Translations under genes and position numbers: made by a program
Source of the DNA: Agapanthus africanus
Lineage: Eukaryota > Streptophyta > Magnoliopsida > Asparagales > Amaryllidaceae
Direction of reading: 5' to 3'
NCBI GenBank assembly: GCA_030015575.1
Contig: CM057344.1
Coordinates: forward strand, 597,440,410 to 597,504,409
DNA: 64,000 nucleotides
The notes under the pieces: generated by a model
The model's database searches: none
What the model was told of the DNA's origin: nothing
The model's input: only the letters and a program-made list of their open reading frames with translations
Shown here: positions 36,032-47,184 of the stretch, piece by piece
How the letters are laid out: the number at the start of each line of letters is the position of its first letter
Numbering within the stretch: position 1 is the first letter of the stretch

Positions 36032-36656
36032 CCATTAAAAAAAGAGAGAGGAAAAGAAAATGGTTAATGGATTTTTTCATAACTAATTCTTCTTCCTCCT
36101 CTTCTCGATGTTAGCTTCTATTTATTTTTTTGAGTACGGAAAATTTGTAAAGAAAGAAAAGCATGACAGAACCACCACTACATCACTCTCACAATCCATT
36201 CTTAGCAAGTTTGGATTGCGAGTTGCTTCACTTGCCTTGCTAGATGTGAAGCAAAAGCTTGATTCGGACTCTTTCGGGTGGATCATTTTCGACGAGAATG
36301 ATCAGCGTTCAAGATGGTTTCCGACGACTTTGGAGCCTTACGAAAGTCCATGGAGAGTTGTAGGGGTCTTCCGCAATTGCACGGACACGCTACAAAGGTA
36401 GCTAGCCCCTACTTTTGTTAGTTTTGTTATCTAGTTTAGTGTTTGGAATCGATTCTAGGGTATAGGTCGCTAGTGCTTGCTATAATTTTTGTTTTCATTT
36501 CCGTTTTCGCCGCGAGTCTTGCGGCGCGGGCACCAGGGTCCTTAATTCACAACAATTAATGTTTACAAAGACGGTAAGACTGGCTAACAAGCTTGTTGTT
36601 GGGAAATCGCCAAGGGACGGGAAAGTGTAATAAATAAATTAATTCAATAAATAAAA

Positions 36657-37001
36657 GAGAATAATGGAGGAAAGATAGCATAGGAGGGAATTTCCTCCTA
36701 TGACGTCAAAAAACACATCCTCCATCATGTTTTCCGACGATCCGAATGCATCATCTTCATCGTTATCATCTAAGATATAGGTACACCAAATTTCATGTGA
36801 TTCTACAACTTTTTCACCGTTGAATTAGTGGGTTCAAAATTAACGGTTTACCGATAATAGAACTTTTTACATTGCTAAATCAACAGTGTGAAAAAGTTGT
36901 AGAATCACATGAAATTTGGTGTACCCACATCTTAGATGATAATGATGAAGATGATACATTTCGATCGTCAGAAAACACGATGGATGGTGCGTTTTTTCAA
37001 C
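36657..37001. mobile_element. Palindromic MITE, copy 4, right end cut off
   Basis: GAGAATAATGGAGG at the left and both long arms are present, but the terminal 45 or so bases are missing after GTGCGTTTTTTC. The next bases belong to Tat gag, so a rearrangement removed the MITE end and the 5' part of Tat copy 2 together. Confidence 0.88.
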
Positions 37002-37002
37002 C

Positions 37003-37846
37003 AACTCACACCGGTTCGATATAAGATGAGGATGTGCATCCTAATTACTGTTTATATCATCAAAGGATTGCGCACCCCACCGAAGAGTGCAACGCCTTTA
37101 AAAATTGGTGGCAAGGGTATGTCGCTCACAGGCAGCACTTCAAGAGGATGGAGCGTGAAACTCGTCGACAGCAGAAAAATCGAACAGACGAACGAGAAAG
37201 AGCTGCCGACAACTGTCGCATGGTTGATAGCAGGGGATCGAAAGTTCTCACCTTCGGGAGCAATTCTGAAGAAGAAATTATTCTCAGCCTTCTCTTCAAG
37301 GAATCCACCTCAGGAAAAGAGGAAGAAATGAAGAGCTGCGAGAACATTCCGCTACGCAATCGCACGCTACCTGAAAAGGATCTCGGACCCGCAAACAAGG
37401 AATCAAGCAAAAAGGATAAGGGGAAGGGAAAAGCGACCTTTGTCGCCAACTCTCAGCAATAGCCGAGTAACCCGAGACCGTCTGTTTGTCAAAGCAACAA
37501 GCCGCGATCCCTCGATGAGAAGTTGAAACGTCCTTACTCATTTCCTAGGGGTAAAACAAGTAGACTGTTCAAACTGGCAGTGCGCAACGGGCTCATCACT
37601 CTGCCAGATCCAAAACATCCGTCGCAACCGGGTGACGTTAACCATCCTAACTATTGTCCCTACCATAGAGTAATGGGCCACCCACTCGAAGATTGCTACG
37701 TCTTCAAAGGCTGGATTGAGGATGAATACCAAAAGGGCAAATTCGAGTTATCTGACAACTGGAAGGTGAACCCGCCACAACCACATGCTCAGAAAAGGAT
37801 GGACACGCCGGGGGAATCATGCTCTTTCATTGAAGAAGCTCCATGA
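37003..37846 (+). pseudogene. Tat/Ogre-like gag of copy 2, rearranged and truncated
   Basis: Two gag blocks appear in swapped order relative to copy 3. The first (37034-37440) carries CLYHQRIAHPTEEC, WWQGYVAHRQHFKRM and RNRTLPEKDLG, matching copy 3 at 53640-54000. The second (37437-37846) carries KGKATFVAN, PYSFPRGKTSRLF and CPYHRVMGHPLEDC, matching copy 3 at 52480-52905. The switch falls in a lysine-coding A/G-rich stretch (KDKGKGK) present at both places. A stop follows at 37460. Homology ends near 37905, after which come the post-pol repeats; protease and pol are missing. Confidence 0.88.
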
Positions 37847-37899
37847 GAAATTGTTTTTTTCGGCAAAAAACTAAAAGAGTGCTGAAAGATCTTCAAACA

Positions 37900-37995
37900 T
37901 GTCCGACCTATGAACCAAAGACCGAAACGTCGTTAAACTAACAATGGACCACTATGTCCTGAAACTGGATATTGACCGAGACGTCGATATACTAC
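37900..37995. repeat. GACCGAAACGTCGTTAAACTA repeats, copy 2
   Basis: Three or four units of the 22-bp motif mark the point where copy 2 resumes after its pol deletion; in copy 3 the same motif follows pol at 59688. Confidence 0.75.
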
Positions 37996-38059
37996 TACAG
38001 ACCGCAGCATCGCAAGGCTGATACAAAAAAAGAGACAATAAAAAAAAGAGAAAAAAGAA

Positions 38060-38320
38060 AACGGTATGTCCACAAGCAAAATGGGCACGGATGAAAACCC
38101 GAAAGGGCTCCGTGAGTAAAAACAGCAGGGCTACCGGCGAGTTTTGTGAAAACCCGAAAGGGCGCAATCTCGTTAGAAAAAAAAAGAAAGAGAAAAGAGA
38201 AAAAAGAAAACGGTATGCCCATAAGCAAAAGGGCACGGATGAAAACCCGAAAGGGCTCCGTGAGTAAAAACAGCAGGGCTACCGGCGAGTTTTGTGAAAA
38301 CCTGAAAAGGCGCAATCTCG
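38060..38320. repeat. Roughly 154-bp tandem repeat, copy 2
   Basis: Two units of ACGGTATGTCCACAAGC, AAAATGGGCACGGATGAAAA, CCCGAAAGGGCTCCGTGAG and GCTACCGGCGAGTTTTGTG, with a purine-rich AGAGAAAAAAGAAAA spacer. Confidence 0.9.
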
Positions 38321-38321
38321 T

Positions 38322-38860
38322 TGAAAGACATTTGCAAAGTCCTCTCGACTTTGTAAGGAGAAACTACCTGCGTGAGATCCTTACGACTCACAAGGGAGCA
38401 ACACACTTAGGAACCCTCACGATTCCTAAGAAGAAATTACACTCGTGAGATCCTCACGACTCGTAAGGAGAACCCTCTTATGAGACCCTCACGGCTCATA
38501 AGATTTGAAAGTCTTAAGCTACAGGGATCTAAACTTGTTCGTAAGCAACCACCACAACCTCTAATATTGCCCTACAAGCGGCTCAATGCTGATCCTTGTA
38601 TACAATCCACGGGCGCGAATAAACGTTTCCCTAACAAAGTTCCATCCGTGACTAGGGATATGTCTACACGATGAACAGCCCTTGTAAGTCCTCTCGACTT
38701 ATAAGGAGAAAACACTCTTGTAAAATCCTTAGACTTATAAGAGACCATGCACTTAGGAATCCTCACGATTCCTAAGGAGAAAACGCACCTACGAGATCCT
38801 CACGACTCGCAGGGAGAAAAACCTTTATGAGACCCTTACGGCTCATGAAGTCGAAAGCCT
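38322..38860. repeat. Array of variable-arm hairpins, copy 2 (first block)
   Basis: At least nine units in two runs separated by a spacer at about 38520-38690. Arm pairs such as TTTGCAAAG/CTTTGTAA, CTTAGGAA/TTCCTAAG, GTGAG/CTCGT, CTTATGAG/CTCATAAG and CTTGTAAGT/ACTTATAAG keep pairing around TCCTCTCG or TCCTCACGA loops. Confidence 0.83.
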
Positions 38861-39009
38861 TAGTAGACAGGATCCTAACCCTGTTCGCTAAGCCACCTTT
38901 GTTCGACATCGACAGAAGCAAATGATGATTCGCTCCTAGCAATATCCCAGTTGTAGTGGTGCTGATGCTGAAATCGGTGTCTAATTCCAAGCTTGCAGCA
39001 AGAAGCTAG

Positions 39010-39260
39010 CGAACCACACATGCATACGAAATAGCCGAAACGATGGGGCAACTTGCAACAAAATCAGCAAGTAAAAATGTATGCATGCAAAATAGCCGAA
39101 ATGATTGGGCAACTCGCAATAAAAAGCAGCGAGTAAAAATAAAATAAATAGCCAAAATGATTGGGCACCGCGAAAAATAACCGAAATGATTGGGCAATCG
39201 CGACTTTCGTGATATAAAAGCTGAAATGATGGAGCATCGCGGAAAGAAATAAAAAGAAAA
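39010..39260. repeat. AGCCGAAATGATTGGGCA repeat, copy 2
   Basis: Five irregular units, homologous to 25600-25865 of copy 1. Confidence 0.8.
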
Positions 39261-39533
39261 TGAAAAAAGTAAAACTTTTTGCCCTACAGGTGATATCACA
39301 TCAATCCTTGTATACAATTCAGGGGCGCAAACAAAGAAGGAATCACACCTTCCCTCCCCGGGCTTCATTAGAAAACGAAGCTAAATCTTGACGGTTCAGG
39401 GATAGCCTAGAGATCATCAACAGCGTTCCTCCCCATTCCAGTAGGATTCAGACGTTGTAATCAACCCTGGAGCTACGGCAAAGCCCATACTCCAAATCTT
39501 GATGGTTCCCAGACAGCCTAGAGACCACCTTGA

Positions 39534-40175
39534 CATTCATCTCGTTACAGCAGATGCAACGTCAGCAAGGCGAAGTGATGCCGAAATCCCAACTCCATCC
39601 CAGCATTCGTCTCGTTACAGCAGATGCAATATCAACAACGACGTTCCTTCTCAGTCCAGCAGGATGCAGATGCAACGTCAACGAAAGACCTCACGGTCAA
39701 AACAAAGCGGAGTGACGGCAAAATGTCAACTCCATCCCAGCATTCGTCTCGTTACACTAGATGCAATATCAACAACGACGTTCCTTCTCAGTCCAACAGG
39801 ATGCAGATGCAATGTCAACAACGACGTTCCTTCTCAGTCCAACAGGATGCAGATGCAACGTCAACAAAAGACCTCACGGTCAAAACAAAGCGGAGTGACG
39901 GTAAAATCTCAACTCTATCTCAGCATTCGTCTTGCTACAGCAGATGCAATGTCAACAACGACGTTCCTTCTCAGTCCAGCAGGATATAGATGCAACGTCA
40001 ACGAAAGACCTCACGGTCAAAACAAAGCGGAGTGACGGCAAAATCTCAACTCCATCTCAGCATTCGTCTCGCTACAGCAGACGCAATGTCAACAACGGCA
40101 TTCCTTCGCAGTCCAGCATGATGCAGATACAACGTCAACAAAAGACCTCACGGTCAAAACAACGGAGCCATGGCG
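39534..40175. repeat. 137-bp tandem repeat, copy 2 only
   Basis: About 4.5 units (unit starts at 39534, 39604, 39741, 39923, 40061) with CATTCGTCTCGTTACAGCAG, ACGACGTTCCTTCTCAGTCC and CCTCACGGTCAAAACAAAGC. One unit carries an extra 46-bp internal duplication. Confidence 0.9.
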
Positions 40176-40409
40176 AAAGTACCTAGTTCCAAGTCCCGAC
40201 GGCCACATCTATAGCCTGGAGCCCACAACAGCGTTCCTCCTCATTCCAGCAGGACTCAGACGCCACATCACCAAGCGGAGCCACGGCAAAATCCCTAGTT
40301 CCAAACCTCAACGGTTCACCAGCAACCTAGAGACAACCGCAACATTCGTCTCGATACAGCAGGCGCAATACCAACAAACAAAGAAAATGCAAAATTCCTA
40401 GCTTTAGGG

Positions 40410-41335
40410 TCTTGACGGCAACTCATATAAAACCTGAAAGACTATCGGAGATCATCCCACACCAGCGCGGAGTGGTCACCACCTCGACGTTCGTCTCGAT
40501 ACAGCAGACAAAATGTCACTACAGCGTCCTTCCTCCAACAGGATTCGGACACACCAAAACAAACGAAGCGAAGGCCAAATTCCTAGCTTCAGGGTCTTGA
40601 CGGTAACTCATATAAAACCTGAAAGACTATCGGAGATCATCCCACACCAGTGTGGAGTGGTCACCACCTCGACGTTCGTCTCGATACAACAGACGAAATA
40701 TCACTATAGCGTCCTTCCTCCAACAGGATTCAGACACACCAAAACAAACGAAGCGAATGCCAAATTCCTAGCTTCAGGGTCTTGACGGTAACTCATATAA
40801 AACCTGAAAGACTATCGGAGATCATCCCACACCAGTGCGGAGTGGTCACCACCTCGACGTTCGTCTCGATACAGCAGACGAGATGTCATCACAGCGTCCT
40901 TCCTCCAACAGGATTCGGACACGCCAAAGCAAACGAAGCGAAGGCCATACTCCTAGCTTCAGGGTCTTGATGGTGACTCATATAAAACCTAAAAGACTAT
41001 CGGAGATCATCCCACACCAGTGCGGAGTGGTCACCACCTCGACGTTCGTCTCGATACAACAGACGAGATGTCACCACAGCGTCCTTCCTCCAACAGGATT
41101 CGGACACGCCAAAGCAAACGAAGCAAAGGCCATACTCCTAGCTTCAGGGTCTTGACGGTGACTCAAATAAAACCTGAAGGGCTATCGGAGATCATCCCAC
41201 ATCAGCATTGAGTGGTCACCACCTCAACGTTCATCTCGATACAGCAGACGAAATGTCACCACAGCGTTCTTCCTCCAGCAGGATTCAGACGCGACAATTA
41301 AACAAACGGATCCACGGCAAAATCCCTAGTTCCAA
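40410..41335. repeat. 185-bp tandem repeat, copy 2 only
   Basis: Five units start at 40410, 40595, 40780, 40965 and 41150, exactly 185 bp apart. Contents include TCTTGACGGTAACTCATATA, CTATCGGAGATCATCCCACA and ACCTCGACGTTCGTCTCGAT. A partial unit follows at 41440-41510. Units are highly similar, so the expansion looks recent. Confidence 0.95.
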
Positions 41336-41979
41336 ACCTCAATGGTTCACTAGCAACCTAGAGACAACCGCGACATTCGTCTCGATATAGCAGATGCGAT
41401 ACCAGCGAACGAAGTGAAGGCCAAATTCCTAGCTTCAGGGTCTTGACGGCAACTCATATAAAACTTGAAAGACTATCAGAGATCATCCCACACCAGCGCG
41501 GAGTGGTTATGACTCATCGAGGCTCTCCAAAATGGGCCTAACCTCAAGTAAAAAAGCGACATGGAAAAATTCCTAGCGCTTGCTCTTCCGACGGTCAAAC
41601 TGCCTAGGAGGATTGCTTGAAGACGTCTTGTCCAGCCCCCGAAGAGATCAGAGACACGACAGTCGCAAGGCTACTCGAACAAGCAAGATTGCCTATCGAG
41701 GAATACATCAGCCAACGCGACGGTACGATGGACAAAACCCTAGTACCACAAACCCTAACGGACCTTTGTCGTAAAAGGCAGAGGTTAACTGTGACGTTAG
41801 GATATCCTTGCGAGAAATGCTCGATTCCTCTCGACTCGTAGGGAAAAGCCTTAGGCAATCGGGATAAGAACCGGTTTCCTAAGCACTGGGGCCCTGCAAG
41901 TCAGTTCAAAATGGACTCCTGCATACTATTCACGGACCACACTCTCCAAAGTCGAACCTCGACAAGGAGGGAAACAACC

Positions 41980-42165
41980 ACTTACGAGTCCTCTCGACTT
42001 GTAAGAGGGATAATTCTCTTGTGAGATCCTTACGACTTTCAAGAGAAAACGCACTTAGGAATCCTCACGACTCCTAAGAAGAAAATACACCTACGGGATC
42101 CTCTCGACTCGTAGGGAGAAAAATCTTTATGAGACCCTCACGGCTCATAAAGTTGAAAAGTCTTA
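41980..42165. repeat. Array of variable-arm hairpins, copy 2 (second block)
   Basis: Four units (CTTACGAGT..., CTTGTGAGA...CTTTCAAG, CTTAGGAA/CTCCTAAG, CTACGGGA/CTCGTAG), the counterpart of 27085-27245. Confidence 0.8.
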
Positions 42166-42333
42166 GGCAGCAGATCTGAACCTGCTTTCTAAGCCATCAC
42201 TACCCCTCGAAGAAGCCGAAACAAGATACTCACCCTATCATCTGCCGGCTATGTTTGCTAAGGTGACATACTGATAACAAAAGAAAGGAGAAAGCAGAAA
42301 GATGACACAAGACATTGCGAAAGAAATGTATCT

Positions 42334-42339
42334 TTTATT
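42334..42339 (-). terminator. Polyadenylation signal of the antisense gene, copy 2
   Basis: AATAAA on minus (CATGAATAAAAG), 96 bp past the stop codon of the last exon. A second AATAAA lies near 42401-42406. Confidence 0.55.
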
Positions 42340-42429
42340 CATGAATTCAATTGGGTACAAAATACATCATATGAAAGAATAAAAGAATGAATACATTTTA
42401 TTCAAAATTTACAAATGACGCAAAAGCAA

Positions 42430-45400
42430 CTATTGGGAGGGAAGTGTCTTAAGTAGGCCAATCAATTGCTCACGCACTCCCCTCAGCCTCTCGTCATGGT
42501 CAGCTGCCGTGGCCAACTCTGCTTCAACCCGAGCTCGTTGCTGCAAATAGGACGAAAGCTGCTCCTCGACTGCCTGCTGAGCTGCCCCACGATTTTGTGC
42601 ATCCCGCTCGACGACGTCAAGCTGCTGCCTCAGTGTTAACCCGTCAGAGATGCATCGCAGAAGGCCCTCAAAGATAACTTTCAACTGTGCAGCATTTGCA
42701 TCAACCTGAGCATGCAGTCGGGCAGATTCGCTCGAAGTTTCTCCGCACTCCTTACGTTTTAAAGCCGCCTCTTGTTCACGATGATGGAAGTAGGGAGTGC
42801 TCTGCTCAACCCACGCAGCCCGCTGAGCGTTCACAGCCAGGACCTCTGGAGCAGGACGTCCAACCTCGAGCTCATGCAGGCAAGCTTCAATTTCCCTGCA
42901 GTGATTAACCTAAGACTCAACGACGCCTTCATTATGGAAGTTCACAAGCGTCGCCAGCATTGGATTGACCTCGGCAACGAAATCTGCGGCAGATGTAGGA
43001 GCCTCCGCGTCAAGCTCCTCGACGTATTCGCTCAGCATACGCAGACTGGTCATGGCACCTTTTGAGGATGGACGTCTGGAAAAAGGCCCTGCCGGCATTA
43101 TGATAAGAGACTTGAACGGGGCTGGAGTCGATGTAATTGCTGCAAAATAAATCATAGTTAGATGTCGGTTCAGGAAATAAAGAAGATACACGAAAACAGA
43201 GTTTACTATACCGGCCGCAACAGGGGGCAAGCTGGGAGTACTGGCGGCGCAACGATAGCCTCGTCTCCGCCTTCGATTTGTAAGGCTACAAGCAATACAA
43301 AGAGGGATTAGCAATAATGTGACTACCCGTTAAAGAAAAGACATCATTTAGAAAAGATACTCACCGACACCACCAGACGGACCAATCTCTGACAGGAAGG
43401 AGAAGTGAGGGTGCAGCACCTGATACAGGTGGTCAAAAAGGACTCCTGCAAAGACGCAGTAATGCAATGTCAGTACATAAATTATACAACCTAGAAGTAA
43501 GACTGATGGGTCATAAATTCGTACCTTCCAACATCTGAGACGGTGCGAGAGAAGGTAAAGGAGGAGTCACCGTCAAAACAGTAACTGGTGGCGTTGCCTC
43601 GGGTAGCGCAACCTCAACACTCGCCACACCTGCATTAGAAACAAGATAAATACTGTCAGGAAAGATTGAAAAGGATTGCAAAACAAAAGAAAAGAAATGA
43701 TCCAAAATCTACCTGATGAGTCGCCAGTCGGAACCGCGACGAGGGCGTCAGTTGATACAGCAACTGCTTCATCATCTTCCATCGGGATGGTCTCACCTCC
43801 CGTCGCTTCATCCCCTGACTCTACGAGAGCTGTCGTAACGCTTGCGATGCCAGGAGATGGCAAAGAGCCGCAGGCGGAAAGAGCGATGATTGGAGCGGTG
43901 CCCGACTCTTGAGAAGGAGCAGCCACCTCGGGCTCAGCAATTATGGCTATCTCATCCATCGCCACCTCGGGTTCGGCAGTGGTGGTCATCTCACCCACCG
44001 TCATCTCAGGCTCGGCGATCGTGACTGTCTTACCTGCCGCTCCTCGAGTTCGGCGATCGCAGCCATCTCGCCTACCGCCGCCTCGGGTTCGGCAATCACG
44101 GCTACCTCCTCTACCGCTACCCCGGGCCCAGCAGTCACCGCCACTTCTTCGGTAAGACTCGGCCCTGCAAGATAAGATATATGAGAACTGGTAGTTATAA
44201 CTTTGACAACGGAACCCATTTGTCACATTACCTTGAGTTGATCTTCCGTTTGCTTCCCGAGCCGCACGTGCTGCCCGTATGTAGGCAGTGGACAAGGCAG
44301 CCTGAGATTCCTCTGAGGGAGTAGGGGCAGGGTTAGCGATGCTCGAACCCGCACCCGCGGCTAAGGCAGTACTATGCTCCCTCACCGCGCGCATTCGGCG
44401 CTTCCTTTCTTCCCGGGCCATCAAAGCGGACCTTTTAGACGCCTCCAGCAACAGGACGTCATTGCCCGCACTAAGGGTTACCTCTGGAGCCGTCAAGGCT
44501 TCCGTCATCGGTCGTTTGAGTAAGGCTTCTTTCGGCAGTGCCGAAGAGGCCGGGACTTCGGTGGCTGGCCCGGGAAGAATTTCCGCATCACCTTGCGAGA
44601 TCGGCATTGTGGACCCTGCAATAAGATAAAGAAAAGGTCAGATTGTCTATAAGAAAGGAGAATGAAGATGCAATAAGCCGGGACATACCAATGCCCAACA
44701 AAGCACGGTTCCTCTCCTCCTCCTCGAAGGTCCCGAGGGAAGCCGCCAGAGCCTTTTCAGTGGTAAAGCCTGTTACAAAAGGAAAAATGTCAGTCAAGGC
44801 AAGATAATGAAAATAAAGATATAATGTAATAACAAGGTGCGACTGATGTTTACTTGATTGCACGAGGGTGGCTATTTCCACTTGGTGGGTTGCGGATCGC
44901 ACAGAAGCTGCAATAGCGGCCGCGAGATCAGTATCTTCCGGCGTTATGAAGAGACCTTCGTTGGTCCCATATTCGCTCAGGCCCTAATTATAAGGAGCCT
45001 GAGGCGCCAGGCCGAGTACAGCATCTAGAGAGAGGACTGACTTCTTCTTCCTCTTCTGCACGCGAACTCCAGTCGTAGCAAGCACGAGCTTACACTTGGT
45101 GGGAACCTTGGGGCGACGAGTCCCGATATCTGAACCCACACCAGATTTGGGGGAAGCTAAAATTACCGTCTCCGCGGGAGCACGGAGTACTGATGGTACA
45201 TCCACCGTCTCCACAGGAGCACGGGGCAACCCGCGCGTAGGGCTTAGCACACGTGGAGGCTCAACTGCAGTGACCTCTCTTAGCGGAGGGGGGACAGTGG
45301 TCCGTCGCTTCAAAGGAACGTTACGATCGCCGGCAGGAGATGCACTTTTGAGATCGAGTAGCAGCCGCCTTTCTTCCTTAATAATGGTGCCCATCGAATG

Positions 45401-47184
45401 CTGGTACCACGCCGTGTACTTATTAAGGATCCTCGGGATGCAACTCGGCTCGCTGATAAAGAAGTGAGAGCCCGTATTTAAGCGCATGAAGTGATGCAGC
45501 GCGTTCCGCATTCCCTCTTCAAAAGCAGTACGTTCTAGCAAGAAAGCTTCTAGCGGCACTCCTTAATTATAGCTCAATTTTTAGGCAAAACGATGCGGAT
45601 TGTATCTCATGAAAAGCGCCGCATCATTTTGCCTAAACACTAGGAAGCCCGGTCTAATAGAATATAAATAGAGGATCTCCCGAGCTTTCAAAACTGAGGC
45701 TCCATCTTTGAAAATGTCCTGCAATGACCGCACCGTTGTGGCAGACTCTTTTCCGATGGTTAAAACCTTATCGGTGAAGGTCATGCCGTCTCCAACCGTG
45801 CGGGGACGAAGGAGCAAACCTCTAGCATCCCGCGGTGACGGATTTACAATTGATGTGCCGACTAATTGCATAATCCGGGGGAAGCTGCACCGGTCATAAA
45901 ATGAAGGCCTTTTGTGAATGCCAAAAACGCCAAGTGCATGTAGCACGAGCCATGACATGAAGTAATGCATCGAGAAGTTCACATGCCGCACTCCAGGCTC
46001 AGTGGTATCCGCCGCTTGACCAAGGCCATAATACAAATGGGCTAAACCGGTGACCCCGACAGCCACTTTCACCCCAATAGTCATTCGGTGAGCCGGATAA
46101 AAGACAGACGGCCTCATACGGCGAAGGTGTATCGGGAGCGCGAACCAGCTCAACCATAGCCCAAGAAATCCCAAGAAAAATGTTTCCTCATCAATCCCAG
46201 GGACTGCAATCTCCGCAAAAGGAACAACTGGAGAGTTGGGAAGGAAGAAACTCTTCTGATCTACCTCCGTCGTTGGCAGGTTGTCCAAACCTAAGCCGAA
46301 AGGGTCGTCAAGCGTGGCGAATTTAGCGGCCTCCTTCGAGAGGACTTTTGGGTGAAGGAAGCGAGTGATGAAATCCTCGAAACTAACCCCGCGGCTCCCA
46401 GATTCGAGAAAAAGGCCCTCGTAGATATTCAACACTTTGATCAAACTCGGAAATTGGTCTTGAACGACATTCACCGGAGTAAGGCCCGTCATCACTGGCT
46501 TGGCACCGAAAACATATTCATCCGTGGGAAGCAATGCTCCCCTATGACCGGTAAGCCAGAAACTTCTACAAATTCCTCTAAGGAGATTGATACTTCTCGG
46601 TCCAATGAAAGGAAGGTGTGGGTAGGAATGTTTCACTGCTCCAGAAATGCCTTAACCCACCAGGTGAGAAGCGTAGGATACTGGAAGAGAGAAGCATAAA
46701 CGGCGGGATACAACCCAAGTCTCAACAACTACGACTTCTTCGCTGACAGAATGTAACGGGCCCAATGCAGATAACCGGTCGGATGACGATGAATTAGACC
46801 TATATTATATGGTTGCCCCCACGGCCTCGCCTCGCCTTGACAAATACGTCGTCCCAAGGTATCTAAAGCCATGGGAGGCTGAACGGGTATCGAAGCTATA
46901 GCGGGCTGAAGAAGCCCTTCTGAAGTCCAATTAACCCTCTCCACGGCATAGTTCACCGGGGGTGAGTTGGCGTAGTGGATCGCCATGATGGGCTCCGAGG
47001 GTACCACGCATGAAAAGCTTTGTCGACCCTTAATAATCTGGTTGTACCACGTCCCCAGAGGTGAAGTTTCTTATGTTCTGGGTCATGATCTTTGATTAAA
47101 GCTAGGACTTCCCGGTCTACAGGTGCTCCAGGGAATCCTCCCTCTGAACGAATAAACGGAAACGAAGCATCAAAAGACATGTTG
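42430..47184 (-). pseudogene. Antisense plant-mobile-domain (PMD) gene with introns, copy 2
   Basis: The gene runs opposite to gag-pol. It starts MSFDASFPFIRSE at 47184. A PMD-like domain spans about 46950-45590: TWWVKAFLEQ...NIPTHTFL, EEFVEVSGLPVIG, FFLGFLGLWLSWFALP, GLAHLYYGLGQAAD and HYFMSWLVLHALGVF match the usual PMD pattern. Then come a basic, proline-rich region (45559-44984), an EPE-rich acidic stretch and a C-terminal coiled coil (42834-42430). Seven introns with GT-AG borders can be read: about 44853-44770, 44691-44618, 44230-44166, 43712-43630, 43524-43449, 43363-43286 and 43208-43143. The last four are shared with copy 1. Frameshifts near 47007 and 46530 and stops near 46645, 45581, 45560, 44984 and 42910 show decay. 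Host PMD proteins (MAIN/MAIL1) act in the nucleus in silencing; the role inside a retroelement is unknown. Confidence 0.8.

Larger units (their letters stand above)
34558..36570 (+). mobile_element. Ty1/copia LTR, plus orientation, 5' truncated
   Basis: It matches the complement of the LTR at 14634-17082: CTGTTGACCTGAGATCATC, TTTGTCTCGTGTGAGTTCCC, GGTTATTAGGGGTTTAAC with ATCCACCCCC, and the TACGAATACGGTATT tract. About the first 450 bp of the LTR are missing where it joins 34557. The right end is placed at CACAACA near 36570. A MITE (35540-35930) interrupts it, at a different site from the MITE in the other copy. The TACGAATA tract (35270-35520) is expanded here relative to the other copy. 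Confidence 0.75.

Noticed and set aside
36108..36401. 97-codon frame on plus
   Set aside because: It lies in the copia LTR, has no recognised domain and no matching frame in the sister LTR.
40410..41335. Possible CRISPR array (regular repeats)
   Set aside because: Units are contiguous 185-bp monomers without unique spacers, in plant retrotransposon DNA.
39499..41390. Chains of repeated open frames resembling a repeat protein
   Set aside because: They coincide with the 137- and 185-bp non-coding tandem repeats of the Tat 3' region, differ in frame between units, and have no counterpart in copy 1.
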